A stretch of DNA of 64,000 nt, taken from assembly GCA_032164245.1 (NCBI GenBank), contig JAVMKO010000005.1:58389442-58453441 (forward strand). The letters are read 5' to 3'. The notes below the pieces were generated by a model. It searched no databases. It was not told where the DNA came from and was given only the letters and a program-made list of their open reading frames with translations. Position numbers and translations under genes: made by a program. How positions within the stretch are numbered: the stretch's first letter is position 1; each line of letters opens with the position of its first letter. This DNA is from Sternotherus odoratus (lineage: Eukaryota; Chordata; Testudines; Kinosternidae). Below are positions 25,645 through 37,619 of the stretch, one piece after another.

Positions 25645-26221
25645 GCGAGCCAGATGACAGGCTCAAAAGAGCCACATCTGGCTCGCGAGCGGCGTGCCCA
25701 CAGAGACGGCTCGGCGTGCCGGCAGTGGCACGCGTGCCACGGGTTCGCCATCACTGGCATAGGGTATGTAAGCCTGTGGGCTGAATGAACTCCCTCCTGC
25801 CATCTGCTGATGACCTGAGGAAAAAGCCCCCAGGTGCAGACCATATTTGCATAGACACACCTTCTTCATTTATTTGGTCTGCAGACATACCTGTTTTGCC
25901 AAAGTAATCAGTTTTGGTTGTTTGGAGTTAAGAGAATTTTAAGTCTTGAGGGGAATAGTGGTGAATCTTATTTATCCTTGTCGTATGACTAAAGAGCAGC
26001 AGAATTAGACTTAATATACCTTCACTGAGTGGGTCATCCTAAGTAAAACCTCACTAAGCATGAGGTAGTAATGGCAAACCCAAATGAGAGAGGGTGGGGA
26101 CAGTCATTCCTATCTGGTAGTAGATTCTGTTTAAAGGGACCCAGAGGTCATTTGATCATTCCCCTCCTTTTTAAAGTATAGAGCTGATCAGACTCAATGG
26201 AGAATCCTTATTTCTTCTTGT

Positions 26222-26362
26222 ATGCAGCATTGTAGTAGCCATGTTGGGCCCAGTATGTTAGAGACAAAGTGGGTGAGGCAATATGTTTTATTGGACCAAC
26301 TTCTCTTGGTGAGAGAGACAAGCTTTTGAAGTTACAAAGAGCTCTTCCTCAAGTCAGGTTGT
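26222..26362 (-). mobile_element. Foldback family B repeat, single arm
   Basis: Read on the minus strand: GAGGAAGAGCTCTTTGTAAC, AAAAGCTTGTCTCTCTCACC, GGTCCAATAAAACATATTGCC, CACTTTGTCTCTAACATACTGG, CAACATGGCTACTACAATGC. Same order as one half of the element at 19013, without the inverted partner. The GAAA box is preserved only as AAAA. Confidence 0.6.
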
Positions 26363-26424
26363 TTATTCTTAGTGATGACTAGACCTGAAATTGCTGATAG
26401 GCTGGTTTAGGGGGCTGAGACTTA

Positions 26425-26699
26425 GGTCTGGGCTACAGTGGGTGGGGGGGACTGACCTAAGATACACAACTTCACAAATAGAGTAGCTGAAGTTGGCATA
26501 TCTTAGGGTGCCTTACCTGGCCGTCCACACGGCGGTGAGTCAACCACTGCTGCTCCCCATTGACTCCACTTCCACCTCTTGCAGAGATAGAGTTCAGGAG
26601 TCGACGGGGAGTGTGCTCAGGGATCGATTTATCGCGTCTACAGTAGACACGATAGATTGATCACTGCTCGCCGATCTGACGAGTAGTGAAGTCATACCC
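26425..26699. mobile_element. PIF/Harbinger-type MITE (four-hairpin family), TTA duplication
   Basis: TTA on both sides (26422-26424 and 26700-26702). Ends are GGTCTGGGCTACAGTG and TAGTGAAGTCATACCC, weakly inverted. The interior matches in order the copy at 60855: an AACTTCA/TGAAGTT hairpin, a TTGACTCC/GGAGTCGAC hairpin, a GATCGATTTATCG hairpin and a CTCG/CGAG terminal hairpin. This copy is more diverged than the other. Confidence 0.7.
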
Positions 26700-27429
26700 T
26701 TAGACTTGGTGTGGGGACAGTGTTGTTGAGAGAGACAGCACAGAGGAGGCAGCAGCGGCGGTGTGGTTCTAAGAGCTGAAATCACTAAGGGCTGGGGTAG
26801 GAGGTGAAATCTCAGAACATTGCTCACCGCTGCCTTTAGCTGTGATGCTGAGGGGCAATAGTGACATTAGCAAGTTGAGGCATCACTTGACCACTATCTC
26901 AGGGGTTGGAGGAGAACCCACATGAACACACCCCTAGACCCTCGAACTCAGCTGACCTGGGGCAACCAAACTGTGAATGGTGCGCAGTAGAGCAAAAAGG
27001 GGAGTGATGTGGTCAAAGGCCATTTGTTCACTGGACTGTACCACTGCAAGGTGGGAAGCTGCAGCAAAGTACTACTGCCCAAGATACTGCAAGGAGAGTG
27101 TTTACTTATGGCTGGCATGCTTTTGAATCTTTATGGTGGCGTTTTTCTAAATGAATGCTGTGTTTCCTCAGCAGACTTAGTGCTTCTGAAGGGAGAAGTA
27201 TTGCCTCTTGGAGGCACTTGGGGTGGTGCTTAGTTTTCCCAGATTCCTGGGTGGAGGTTTTAATTGGGTCTGTTTTGTAATGCTAATAGGAACCCCAAGA
27301 TATTAAACCCAATCCTTCTTGCTGCTGACACCATCTCACAGAAGGGTTACAAGTCTATGGTAAAGCCTCCATTTCGGGTGAGATCATGATGAGCAACAAT
27401 GCTGTGTTTTACTTGTATGTGTTTTCATA

Positions 27430-27482
27430 TTCATTCTCTCTGTCTCTGTCTCACTCTCTCTCTCGCTCTCTCTGTCTCTTTC
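27430..27482. repeat. Pyrimidine-rich (TC)n microsatellite
   Basis: TCTCTC/TGTCTC-type tract, imperfect, with interspersed G. Confidence 0.85.
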
Positions 27483-27688
27483 CACTTATTCAATTCAAGT
27501 ACTTGGTACAGATGAAATGAAAATGTAAAATGAGACTTGTCTAGAAACGTTCCTATGTCAGAAGCAGGAATTCCTGCTTCTAACACCCACGGTGTGAATA
27601 CAAAGGGGTCTTTTCTCCCACTGATGTACTCATGAGGGAATCGCAATCTGTGTCTTCCAGTAGCCTGAGTGGCGGTTTTCCGTGTAAG

Positions 27689-27795
27689 CAGAGTGACCAC
27701 ATGTCCTGATTTTTATAGGAACAGTCCTGATTTTCAGGGCTTTTTCTTATATAGGCACCTATTACTCATCCCCTGTCCCCATTTTTCATACCCTA
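27689..27795. mobile_element. hAT-like element fragment (CAGAGTGACCA end)
   Basis: CAGAGTGACCACATGTCCTG followed by TTTTTATAGGAACAGTCCTG and TTATATAGGCACCTATTAC resembles the left end of a common sauropsid hAT-type MITE. No right end adjoins it. Confidence 0.4.
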
Positions 27796-29289
27796 GTAAG
27801 CCCCCATGCACCAATGGAAGACTAGGCCTCAAAAGCTCTATAGATTATCTGCATGGATGTTTACAGAACAGCTTTTTGTCTGACTGTTCTAACCACCAGC
27901 ACGTAACAAATCACAGGAGGACATTTGTAATCTCCTTGTGTATTTCACTGGTTGGAACATGAACGCTGGAAGCTGTAATGCGGATGGGGGAGGAGAAGGA
28001 ATGACACTACAGCTGTGCAAATGATGCTAAAATGTTCTTTTCCCTCCTTTCCTCCCTCCCTGCTTGAGTTGCATCCTCCTCCATTTGGTCAGAGAATGTT
28101 GTAAATCACATTCACTTGAGGCAAAGGACAGACCTGTCTCTTGGCTAGAGCCATGCCTTGGTCACCCTGTTTTAAAATGCACACTGAGAATGACACTGTT
28201 GTAGTTTGAGAGTGTGAGTGGTCATATACAGTCCTGGGTGTCCTGCTTGAGAGCCCAAGTGTATCCTAAACTATGATCAATATGATGCCTACTGGGAGGC
28301 AGGTTGTAACAGAGGGAACTGGTCCATGGCGATTTTTACTGTAGCTATCCAGTGTCTTAGGCTGGCTGGAAAATTGTAGAGCGCAGTTCCAATAGCTCCT
28401 ACAAAGCTAGGCAGGATGACCTCAAAATATGAGTAGATATTAAGACTCTACTGTTGTTTCCCAGCATGAATACAGCATCAGAAAAAGTGAAGAGCAGTTA
28501 CTGCCAGACTGAATGCAGAAGAGAGTAGTTACAATTTCCTAGAAAGGATGGAAAACTAGTTTATAGGGTTCTTGCTTTCAAACAGCTGGTGGGGCTCAGT
28601 CCTAATACTTTACTGTCTGTATCATGTAATTACCTTGCATTTCAATGGTGTGTATTCCCTGCCTACAATTCTGGGCCTGAGCTGTGCAAACTGAACTGGT
28701 ACATTACTGCCACAGAGTTCAGTGCCAGCTACTGTAAATTGTTATATTCTTTCATACAGCTTGCAGCAAGTGGACGGTGGGCTAAGTCAACTGAATGTGC
28801 AAATATACTAATGTTATTTCCACTTCCCTTCTCCCTTCACTTCCCCATATACTCTGCCTGATCAAAACAGGATCATGCTGTTAGGAGGATGTGTTCCTCC
28901 ACACTGAAATAGAAAACTAGAGGTTCAGAAGTAGGTTGCATATGAGAGCTATCATGTTTACACTAAATACCATGTAGACGTGTGCACATAATTTATTGTA
29001 AATATACTACAATACACATCACAAAAAGCTTTTATTACAATCATACAACCAGTTTCTATCTATGGGGCTAGGAAAGGTGTTTGGGCCTATATTTTCAATT
29101 ATCGTAGTGTCTAGAGACCCCTATTGTGGCTTTGTTTACATTAAAAATGTGCACAGTTCAACTTAAATGAGTTTTTAAACTGAGTTATACCAGTGCAAAC
29201 GCTTGTGAAAACACCAGCATAAACCTCACCCTGCTTAACAGTAGGTCCTATTAGGTCACCCATTAGGTGATCAAACCTAGCATGGGAGG
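27796..29289. other. Intergenic stretch with no recognised feature
   Basis: Unique-looking DNA. No exon or clear repeat recognised. Confidence 0.4.
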
Positions 29290-30125
29290 AGCTGGGCCTT
29301 CATAAAGGAAGGTGCACAGGACAGTGGGAAAAGTCCGAGAGGAGGCCCCAGCAAAGGTAGCTGGGAGTTTCCTCTTCTGGGCTAAAGACTGACAGAAGGC
29401 TTGGAGCCAGAACTAGAGTAGGGAGCCAGGAGGAAGCCTGGCTAGCTAGGGAAAGGCAAAAGGTGTTGCTAGCCAGGGGAAGGCAAAAGCCGGGAGTAGG
29501 CCTGATGTATAGTGCCCAAATGGCAGCAAGGGTAAAGTCTAAGGGTGTTTGGACTGAAGTCTTCAGGACTGGTAAAGGAGCTTCAGGAAGGATTTGGTTC
29601 CTGTAGCAACCCATGAGGAAATGAGATTCCAGGGAGAAAGCCCTAGGAGGCAGTGCTCTAAAATAAGATAAGGAAAGCTGTGCTCCATCAAGAACCCCTG
29701 AGGAAGGAGGGTGGTGTGGAAAGGATACCTGGGAAGTGGAGGGTGTCAGGGGAGGCCATAAGAGGCAGGGAAAGCCCCGGGAAGGGAGAACTAAAAAGAC
29801 CAAGGCTACAGGAAGTGAAGATTCTCAGGCCCTCGGCCTTGAAAGAGGATGCAGGATGGAGCGGAGACCAAGGAAGTACCAAGATGGTGAGCAGTTCTTC
29901 CCATGGCAACCCTGAAACAGGGTTCATCAAAGTACTGGGAGCTAAGTGAGTCTAGAAGTACTTAAACTGAGTGGTCTACATTGATGATGTTGTGGGTCTT
30001 CTTCCCAGGGGTTACTGAACAGACTGGAACTTTGTTTTATTGTAGACTTTGGACTGGAATTCCCCAGAAGGGGTGGGACTTAAGTGAGACCTGGTCAGGA
30101 GAAAAGGCACAATAGTTGTCGACAG
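29290..30125 (+). mobile_element. Probable LTR-retrotransposon LTR relic
   Basis: Purine-rich sequence with a TATA-like CATAAAGG near 29300, followed by AGGA/GGGA-rich text. About 700 bases later comes TGTTTTATTGTAGACTTTGG and CCCCAGAAGGGGTGGGACTTA, a layout I associate with turtle Gypsy-like LTRs. Exact TG...CA ends and a target duplication were not found, so limits are approximate. Low certainty. Confidence 0.4.
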
Positions 30126-30259
30126 GGTGCTAGCCAAGGAGAATCACAAGAGGGGGAAACTTCGATACAGTAGAGAGAGGTTGGTGGGGCAGGGAGGTGG
30201 GTTGTTTCAGGACTCAGTCTTTGCCCTTAAGAACTTTGGGAAGGAAAGCCAGCAGTGGT

Positions 30260-30570
30260 GTAAAAAACTTAAAGACCAGAAGGGACCATCAAGATCATTT
30301 AGTCTGCAGCCTGCAGTATGCAGAAGATCAGAACCTCACCCACCCACTGCTGTAATAGACCCCTAATATCTGGCTGAGTTACTGAAATTCTCAAATCATG
30401 GTTTAAAGTCTTGAAGTTACAGAGAATCGACCATTTACTCTAATTTAAACGAACAAGTGACTTGAACTTCCTGGTGCAGAATATGGCAAAAATACCCCAG
30501 GATCTTTTCCAATCTGATCTGGAGGGAAATGTCTTTCAATCCTACCCTTTCTAAAGTCGCATTCATTTCT
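30260..30570 (-). mobile_element. CR1-clade LINE 3' relic, antisense
   Basis: ACCAGAAGGGACCATCAAGATCATTTAGTC, then AGAGAATCGACCATTTACTC and CAAGTGACTTGAAC, follow the antisense of the sauropsid CR1 3' region. Diverged. Confidence 0.6.
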
Positions 30571-32839
30571 GCAGAGGTGTCTGGAAATGATGAGTCTGTG
30601 ATGCCTTTTGAGTTTTCCCACCCATCTGTGATTTAGAAATCGGGGAGGGAGGGAATTCTGAGTGATACTATTAAAACTGAGGAGCACCACAGTAGTGTGT
30701 GTTAGTTTCATATGCAAGCTTCAGCAATCTGATATTTCTGTACCCGTGTTTATAAAAAAAAATAACCTAGTATTTGTCTGACTGATTCTGTTGTTTAATG
30801 TTTGTATGTTGGCTCATAGGAGTTCATGGCACTTTACCCAGTGAGTAAAGAACTCTATCTCCTGCACAGGTTACTTCCACAATGACAGGAAGGACAGGAT
30901 GAGAGAACAGCAAGGAGGAAGGCAGCTAGAATACACAAGAGAGGCTTGTTTGGATGCCACAATATGAATCATATTAGTAGGTCCCATTTATATATTACAG
31001 TTTTAATCCTGCTTGATAGTTTAAAGAGAATTAAGGGATTGTTTTACTGTCCAGCTGGGCCTAAAATGAAAACCATGCATTTCTAAAGTCTGGTAATGTG
31101 ATCTCTTCCCTTCACTTCCTGTTCTAAACCTTACCCTGTGCTGTTGCTGACATCCCTATCTCTGAACTGTTCTGTGTACTGAGATTGGATGCACACATAG
31201 GTTTTCCTTTCCCTACCCTAAGGACTTTGTTGATAAAATGGTTACACTTTGCTCTTTGCTTAATTGTTCCCTTTCCTTGGCAACTTTCCCTGTTCCTGGA
31301 GGATATGTTTCTCTGTCCCAGTTGCTTTAGAAGGCAGTGTTCTCACTTGTTGGGGTGCATCTCCTGGGAGAAGGAGAATAACTTTTTTTTTCATCCAACA
31401 CAAGCCTTATAGGAATCCACATGGTATGATCTCTTCATGCTCGAACCCCTTTAAATCTGTGGGATCCAGGGGCTCAGAACCCTCTCTTACCCATCTGTTC
31501 AGGAGTCTTCCTGCAGCTATCCTAGAACAGAGAGGCAGATCTTCCTCCTATTTCCACCCTGCTCTAGGCTTTCATTATCTACAATAGCCTAATAATTGAC
31601 TGCAGGACCCTAAAATTATTCTGGTGTGAAAGGACTTGAGATTTTTCTGCGAGACACTACAAAGCCCCAGTTCTAAAAGCACACACATGTGTGATTAGTC
31701 CCATTGAATGGAATGCTCAGTGCTCATGGAACTACTTGCATGGGGAAAAAATTACTCTTGACTCGAGCAAAAGTGTTTGCAGGATTGGGGCCTTAGTGGG
31801 AATTTAAATGCTCACTTATTAAGGGTTAAGTCCTCCATTGATTTCAGTGGGAGCAGATCCCACTCAAAATCCCACCCCAAATCCCTATGGCTTTCCTATG
31901 ACTTGTTGCTCTCACTTTCTCACTCTCATTCAGTAATGCTTAAAATTATAAATAGATAGATGCTTTTGTTTTCACAAAGAAAGTTGCAAAAGATAAAGGG
32001 CTTAATGTTCACTCCCTCTGCTTTTTGTGATTCCAGGTCAGACTCCAATGAAGCAAAATAAATTACATTGTAGTATTAGCTGTTATTTTCTCTCATTTTA
32101 TTCCACAGTAGACTTCTTAACATGCATTCCCTGGTGCTTCATTCCCCTCCACCCTCACCCCCTGCATATCCTATTTCCACATGAGGACTGTAAAAGGGCT
32201 GTCTGAAGGGGAGAGCTACTATTTCACAAGGCACCTCCTGGCTGGAGCAATATGCAGATTTCACAGAATAAAACTGTATTTGAAATAATCTGGAATTTCA
32301 TTCCTAAATATTATGAACCCAGTTCTGCAGCCCATACCTGGTCCTTTGACTCAGTGAAATCAGTGGAAGTTTTGCTTAATTTGCATGAATGATTTGGCCA
32401 TATAAATGCAATTTTTTAAAAATATAACATTCTTTATCAAGCTCTTGTATAGCTAACTCCCATTGGTATCACATATCAAAAGACTAGTTTGCACTGCTGT
32501 TGCCAGACTATGTTTTCCTCACGTTTCCTGATTTAAAAAACTTAAAAACAGAGTTGCTTAATTCTTCCATTTCTGTTAGTTTAATTAGAAGTGAGACTCT
32601 AATGTGACACGGTAAGTAAATGCTTTTTAAAGCTACTACTACTCTGGTTGCAGAAGTTCAGTGATAACCTTCAAACAGCTCTAAAATAAAACAGAATACA
32701 ATAATGGGGCAGTTAAGATCAGGATTTAAAATAATAGATTTCACATGCAAGGAACAGAGAGCGCTAACACTTAGCAAACATTTTTCTGTGTTTTAAATCC
32801 TTAGAATATAGATAAACTTCTGACTTGGAAAATGTAGAA
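30571..32839. other. Intergenic stretch with no recognised gene
   Basis: Contains scattered short copies of an old CCATTGATTTCAGTGGGAGC-type word (31825-31860; also 32340-32370), otherwise nothing recognised. Confidence 0.4.
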
Positions 32840-34250
32840 TGGAAATAAATAATGTTATGGAGGGACTATGGAAAAAAGTACTCCTATAGAGTAAAAAGCA
32901 TGTTAACAAAATTTACAGATCATCCTAAATTTGGAATAAGTTGCAAATACCATGGGGGGGGGGCGGGCCTGAGAAATAAGAGATCTGCTGCAATTAGTAG
33001 AATGGGCAGGGAATAATAAAATACTTGATATGGATAATTGCAACTATAACAGCTGCGAGAGGAAGGGAGGATCTGAAAGGCAAGTATTCTATGGGAAAGA
33101 GAAGCTTATAAATCTGAAAAGACACTGTGGGTAATATCAGACTGCAGTCTAGATTTTAATTTGCTAAGCATTATGGTATTAAAAAAGGGTCAATGCAATT
33201 CTGGGCTGTGTCTGTAGAGGTGTTCTACTACTGGAGGAAGGAGTTAACATGACTCTGGTGTGATCACAAGTGGCATACTACAATGGTTCTCAATCGGGTA
33301 CATGTGTCCATGTAGGTACACAGAGGTCTTCCAGGGAGCACATCAACTCATCTAGGTATTTGCCTAGTTTTACAACAGTCTATGTAAAAAGCACTAGGGA
33401 AGTCGGTAGAAACTCAAATTTCAAACAGACAATGCTATGTGTATACTGCTCTATATGCTATACACTAAAATGTAAGTACAATATTTGTATTCTAATTGAT
33501 TTATTTTATGCAATTTTTCAGTAATAGTGTGCTGGGACACTTTTGTATCTTTATGTCTGGTTTGTAAGCAAGTAGTTTTTTACTGAGGTGAAACTTGGGA
33601 TAAGACACATCAGACTCCTGAAAGGGATACACTAATCTGGAAAGGTGGAGAGCCACTGGCATAATATATTCAATTTGGGGCACCTAATTGCCAGAAGACT
33701 AGAGATAAGCTAGAGTGTGTCCAGAGAAGAGTATCAAAATGAGTAGAACGCTAGAGGGATTGTCTTCTGAGGAGAGATTAAAGACCCATTACTGCAGATG
33801 TTCTTGGGTGCACAATTCCCCCTGAAGTCACTGGGAGAGCCTCCTATAGATTACCAGCAAGTTCAAGCTTCGAAATGGCTAAATAAACACATGTATCTTC
33901 ACTAAGCAATAACTAAAGTGCAGAGGGTTCATGGTAACAGCCTGCAAATATTTGAAGAGTGTTAACAGCAGTGAGAGAGGGCATTGTTTAGGGCAGCATA
34001 ATGAAGAATAATGGGAAGCAATTAAGAAAGGGAAAGATTTTACTCTAAATATCAAGCTACACTGACAGTGAACTTGATATTTGGTTGTGGAAGTTGTGGA
34101 ACTTCTTTCTTGGACACCTCATTTGACTGGCTATAGCACATGAAAATGTACATCAGGGAACACTCTTACACTGGCAAAGGAGTAGGACTAGATGATTTAG
34201 AATGTTTTTCCCCATCTCTGACTTCTGTAATTGTGTTGTCTTTCCTTGTG
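32840..34250 (+). mobile_element. CR1-clade LINE relic interrupted by a hAT element
   Basis: Sense-oriented CR1 text, badly decayed. ATTTACAGATCATCCTAAATTTGG (about 32912) corresponds to the aspartate block of the reverse transcriptase. AATTTGGGGCACCTAATTGCCAG and TCCAGAGAAGAGTATCAAAATGA (about 33670-33740) match the following region. AGGAGTAGGACTAGATGATTTA (about 34178) matches the 3' end. The hAT element at 33281-33658 splits it. No open frame survives. Confidence 0.55.
33281..33658. mobile_element. hAT non-autonomous element nested in CR1
   Basis: Left end CAATGGTTCTCAATC, right end GGTGGAGAGCCACTG, imperfectly inverted. It is flanked by GCATACTA (33273-33280) and GCATAATA (33659-33666), an 8-bp duplication with one change. 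AT-rich interior, no coding capacity. It inserted after the CR1 copy around it. Confidence 0.7.
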
Positions 34251-34467
34251 AGAGCACTTTGATATGAAAGAATTTCACTGGTGTGAAATTTCCTTATTCC
34301 GTAGCAAGGACAGAAAGTTAACCATATAGTACTGCACAAACCTTAGCAAATGAAGCCCTCTGCCCTGAAAAAAATAGCACACAAGCAATGGCAGTATTGG
34401 TGTAAGATAGTAACTGCACATGGGTTTGCAGCTACTCTGGTGAGATGACTAACTTTTGCCAGATAGA

Positions 34468-34722
34468 ATCAGAGAGGTAGCCGTGTTAGTCTGGAATAGC
34501 AGAAGTAACAAAATTCAGAGAGGTAGCCGTGTTAATCTGGAATAGCAGAAGTAACAAAGAGTCCTGTGGCACCTAAAAGACTAACTAAAGTATTGAAGCA
34601 TAAGTTTTCGTGGGCTAATACCCTCTTCATCTGCATGCATCTGACAAAGTGGGTATTAGCCCACAAAAGCTTATGCTTCAATACTTTAGTTAGTCTTTAA
34701 GGTGCCACAGGACTCTTCCGTC
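34468..34722 (+). mobile_element. Foldback family A element with 16-bp target duplication
   Basis: The 16 bases ACTTTTGCCAGATAGA occur at 34452-34467 and again, unchanged, at 34723-34738. The element between starts with ATCAGAGAGGTAGCCGTGTT. This head is partly duplicated in tandem (second copy from about 34514), so the head is doubled relative to the copy at 12941. An inverted repeat follows: GAGTCCTGTGGCACC ... AATACCC against GGGTATTAGCCC ... GGTGCCACAGGACTC. Hammerhead-like boxes are degraded: CTGACAA at 34641-34647 on the plus strand, CAGATGA with intact GAAA on the minus strand of the left arm. The long exact duplication indicates target-primed insertion. Confidence 0.8.
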
Positions 34723-34739
34723 ACTTTTGCCAGATAGAC

Positions 34740-36491
34740 TCAGACCAATCCCCATCAGACATCTATCAGCTCATCTTTCACATCACCAAACAGGCAGAAA
34801 ACAGCTGTATGATTCTACAATGAGCGCCACATAGGAAGACTCTGCACCCTCACAGAGACCCATTCATGGGTCCATCTGCCCGGAGTCATTGCAGGATCAG
34901 AGCTGAGATCAATGTGTGCCTGGCAGATGTTTGGTTGTGTGAGATGAGTTCTTGGTCCAGTCCAAAGCTGGATTCACATGAGGTGGCCTAGAGATGAAAG
35001 GTTCCAGTTCCGATCTCCACTCAAGCAAGAATTGTTGGAATTTCTATTTTCCCCTCTTTTTTTAAATTAAGCTCCCACATGATGAGCTCTGAGCACACTG
35101 TATTTCAGAACCATGCAGCTTTGCCTAAACCCACCCTCCCTGGCTGTAGAACACCCATAAATGCATGGCTTGCAGTTTCTTATTCCCAACAATAGAATTC
35201 TCAAGAATAGATCTTGCTCCTAGTTTATAGTGCAGTAAAGCACACAGCATGAGAGAATACCCTTTGACCTAATTTACCGAGTAGCTGGTATTCACTGCTT
35301 GCCAAATATCCAGGTCTTCAGCTGCCTGTAAATGAAGGGTTTATCTCCTCCTGGTGTTCTTTTGGAGATACTGCACGTATTTTCCTTCCCAAAGGGCCTA
35401 AAATTTAGCTTCAGGTAATAAGGTTTTTCATTTTGGGCATGATCCTGCCTTTCTGGTGCACTCGAATTCCACTAATTTAACAGGGAATTTTGGCTCATCT
35501 GATCCTGGTGCTGCATGGTGATCCAGTGTCCCATCACAGAGCCTTTAGATATGTGTAAAACTCTGCTTATCGCACAAAGGGACAGATGGAGAATTTCAGA
35601 GTGTTCTTTGTCAACTCTTGGATTCTCCCCAACATGATCAGAGGGAGCAGTGCTAAATGCCCCCAGAGCCCAAACATTTACCCTTCAGAAAGTGATTCCT
35701 GCACCTGCTTCCCCAACAGATGGGAGCTCTGGCCCAGATCATAAACTGGTGTAATTCAGTCTAGGTCCACTGATTTCAGTGATGCTAGGCTGATTTATAG
35801 GAGAAACTGGGCCTCTGATATCTATGGTGGTTCACCTCACTGCTGCCAGACTTCTGAGCTGGCTCAATGGGCTTTAAAAACCCCTGCATTCTGATAGGAA
35901 TAGATACCAAATACTGTACTTGTAAGAAAAATAGCAATGAGAAACCACTTCTTCTAGTGATCCACTGGCTATTAGTACATTTCTCGCAATGGACTCACCT
36001 TTCTAGACTCGTGGGCTACGTTGCTACAACGGTCATGTTAAAGAATAGCATATTAGTAAACGGCTTTTGAAGAAATCAGTTTACTTGGAAAATGCTGGTT
36101 CTGTGTTGTCAGCAAAACAACGGCGACATTAGACAGATGATAAATCACGGGCATTTTTAAGCTCTAAATTACCAAGAACCTTCAGAAAATTGACTTGCGT
36201 GATCTTCCCAAGCAAATGAAAGCACAGAGCTAAGGAAATTCAGTAATTTCCTTCTCACTGTGTTATTCCTTTTAAAAAATAGCATTGTATAAAATCTGGT
36301 TAGTGGTCATGCTAAATAGATTATCACTTGGAATCATTTTAAATGAGAAAACGGCAACCCAGATAGTTTTCCTATGGTCTAAAATAGTGATTTCCCCCCC
36401 CCCCCTCCTTATAAATGTTGTAGAAACTCTGGCCATTCTTTTTTCTAATTTAAACTGCTATTACTCTGAACCCCCTAATTAGGAATTAACT
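34740..36491. other. Intergenic stretch with no recognised gene
   Basis: Holds short members of an old dispersed repeat (GGTCCACTGATTTCAGTGATGC at about 35764; TTCCACTAATTTAACAGGG at about 35467) and a C-run at about 36393-36405. No exon seen. Confidence 0.4.
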
Positions 36492-36499
36492 AGCTAAAG

Positions 36500-37096
36500 C
36501 AGGGGTGAGCAAACTTTTTGGCCCGTGGGCCACATCAGGTTTTAAAACGGTATAAAGGGCTGGGTAGGGAAGGCTGTGCCTCCCCAAATAGCATGTCCTC
36601 CGCCCCATCCCACTGCCGCACCCCTCCAACTTCCCCCCTCAGAATCCCAGACCCATCCAACCCCCATGCTCCTTGTCCTCTGACCGCTCCCTCCAGAGAC
36701 CCCCCCCCCACCTCTAATCACCCCCTGGGATTCTATCCTGCTGTCTAAGACACCCTGCTCCTTATCCTCTGCCTGCCCCCTCTAGTGATACCACCCCCTA
36801 CCCAACCCTCCCTGCTCCCTGTTGCCTGACTGTCCCGACCCGTATCCACTGGCCCCTGGAGCCCCACCCCCTTGCTCCTCCTCCCCTCCAGTCTCCATCC
36901 CATCCAATAGCCCCCCTGCTCCCTGACTGCCCCTCCACTATCTTTTGCCCCATATCCAATCCCATCCCCATCCGCAACGCTTCCCTGCAGAAGCAGTGTG
37001 CCGGAGGGCTAGCTGTGTGGCTGTGGGGGTGAGGGGACAACGGGGAAGAGGCTGGAGCTTGCCTCCCTGGCCAAGAGCCGTAGTTTGCCTATCCTG
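36500..37096. mobile_element. hAT non-autonomous element with C-rich core
   Basis: Left end CAGGGGTGAGCAAACTTTTT, right end GTAGTTTGCCTATCCTG. It is flanked by AGCTAAAG (36492-36499) and AGCTAAGG (37097-37104), an 8-bp duplication with one change. The interior plus strand is very C-rich, with repeated CCCTGCTCC and CTGACTGCCC words spaced irregularly, a worn tandem array. No transposase. Confidence 0.8.
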
Positions 37097-37264
37097 AGCT
37101 AAGGAATACTATAGTTAGCTTAAAATCCTGAAGATTTGTACAGTGTTGCATATGATTTTATTGTATCCAGCATTGGGATTTTGCATTTCCAACTAGGTAG
37201 CACTCAAGTGTTTCAGAGGGTTCGTATGGGACATTTCACCTCAGGATCCCCAGTTCAGACCTAG

Positions 37265-37530
37265 TGCGAGTGATTGGAATGTTGTTATTTGTATAGGAGT
37301 TGTGCATAGAAGCACCAACTGGGATCAGAGTCTCATTGTGCTAGATGCTACACAGACCTGTAGTAGGAGGCTACCTGTGCCCCAAACAGTTTCCCGTTTA
37401 AATAGAGAAGGGTGGGAGGAAGAGCAGAGGATGAATTTACTTGCTTCCCCACAGCAGGGCAGTGGGCAGGATCTGAGACTAGAACCCACATCCTTAAATC
37501 CCAGTCTAGTGCCATTCAATAGACCATGTT
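37265..37530. repeat. Old SINE-like interspersed repeat
   Basis: CATTGTGCTAGATGCTACACAGACC followed by CTGTGCCCCAAACAGTTT and, later, AGAACCCACATCCTTAAATCCC resembles a widespread old sauropsid repeat whose other relic may lie near 58460-58550. Limits uncertain. Confidence 0.35.
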
Positions 37531-37619
37531 GCTTCTCAGTTGACTTCAAAGGAAAGGCATGTGTTTGCACTAAGTCTGAATATGGCCACCATGTCACCAA
37601 CTTTGAGGGATGCCTGTGA

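Larger units (their letters stand above)
24560..25756. mobile_element. hAT non-autonomous element, 1.2 kb, with 8-bp target duplication
   Basis: The perfect 8-bp direct repeat GCATAGGG flanks it (24552-24559 and 25757-25764), the hallmark of hAT insertion. Terminal inverted repeats are CAGTGATGGCAAACC on the left and GGTTCGCCATCACTG on the right, one mismatch in 15. A subterminal hairpin at 25645-25686 pairs GCGAGCCAGATG with CATCTGGCTCGC. Between an AT-rich left arm (24600-24820) and the right end lie three separate tandem arrays (listed on their own). There is no transposase. The 235-codon and 170-codon minus-strand open frames simply read the arrays. The exact duplication suggests a fairly recent insertion. 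Confidence 0.9.

Noticed and set aside
27689..28169. CAGAGTGACC (27689) and GGTCACCCTG (28160) as the two ends of one hAT element
   Set aside because: The inverted pair is short, the flanks show no 8-bp duplication, and the interior does not look like transposon sequence.
34627..34660. Functional hammerhead ribozymes in the foldback copies
   Set aside because: Every copy has at least one change in CUGANGA or GAAA (CGGACAA, CCGACGA, CTGACAA, CAGATGA), so none of these individual copies is claimed to be active; only the family consensus might be.
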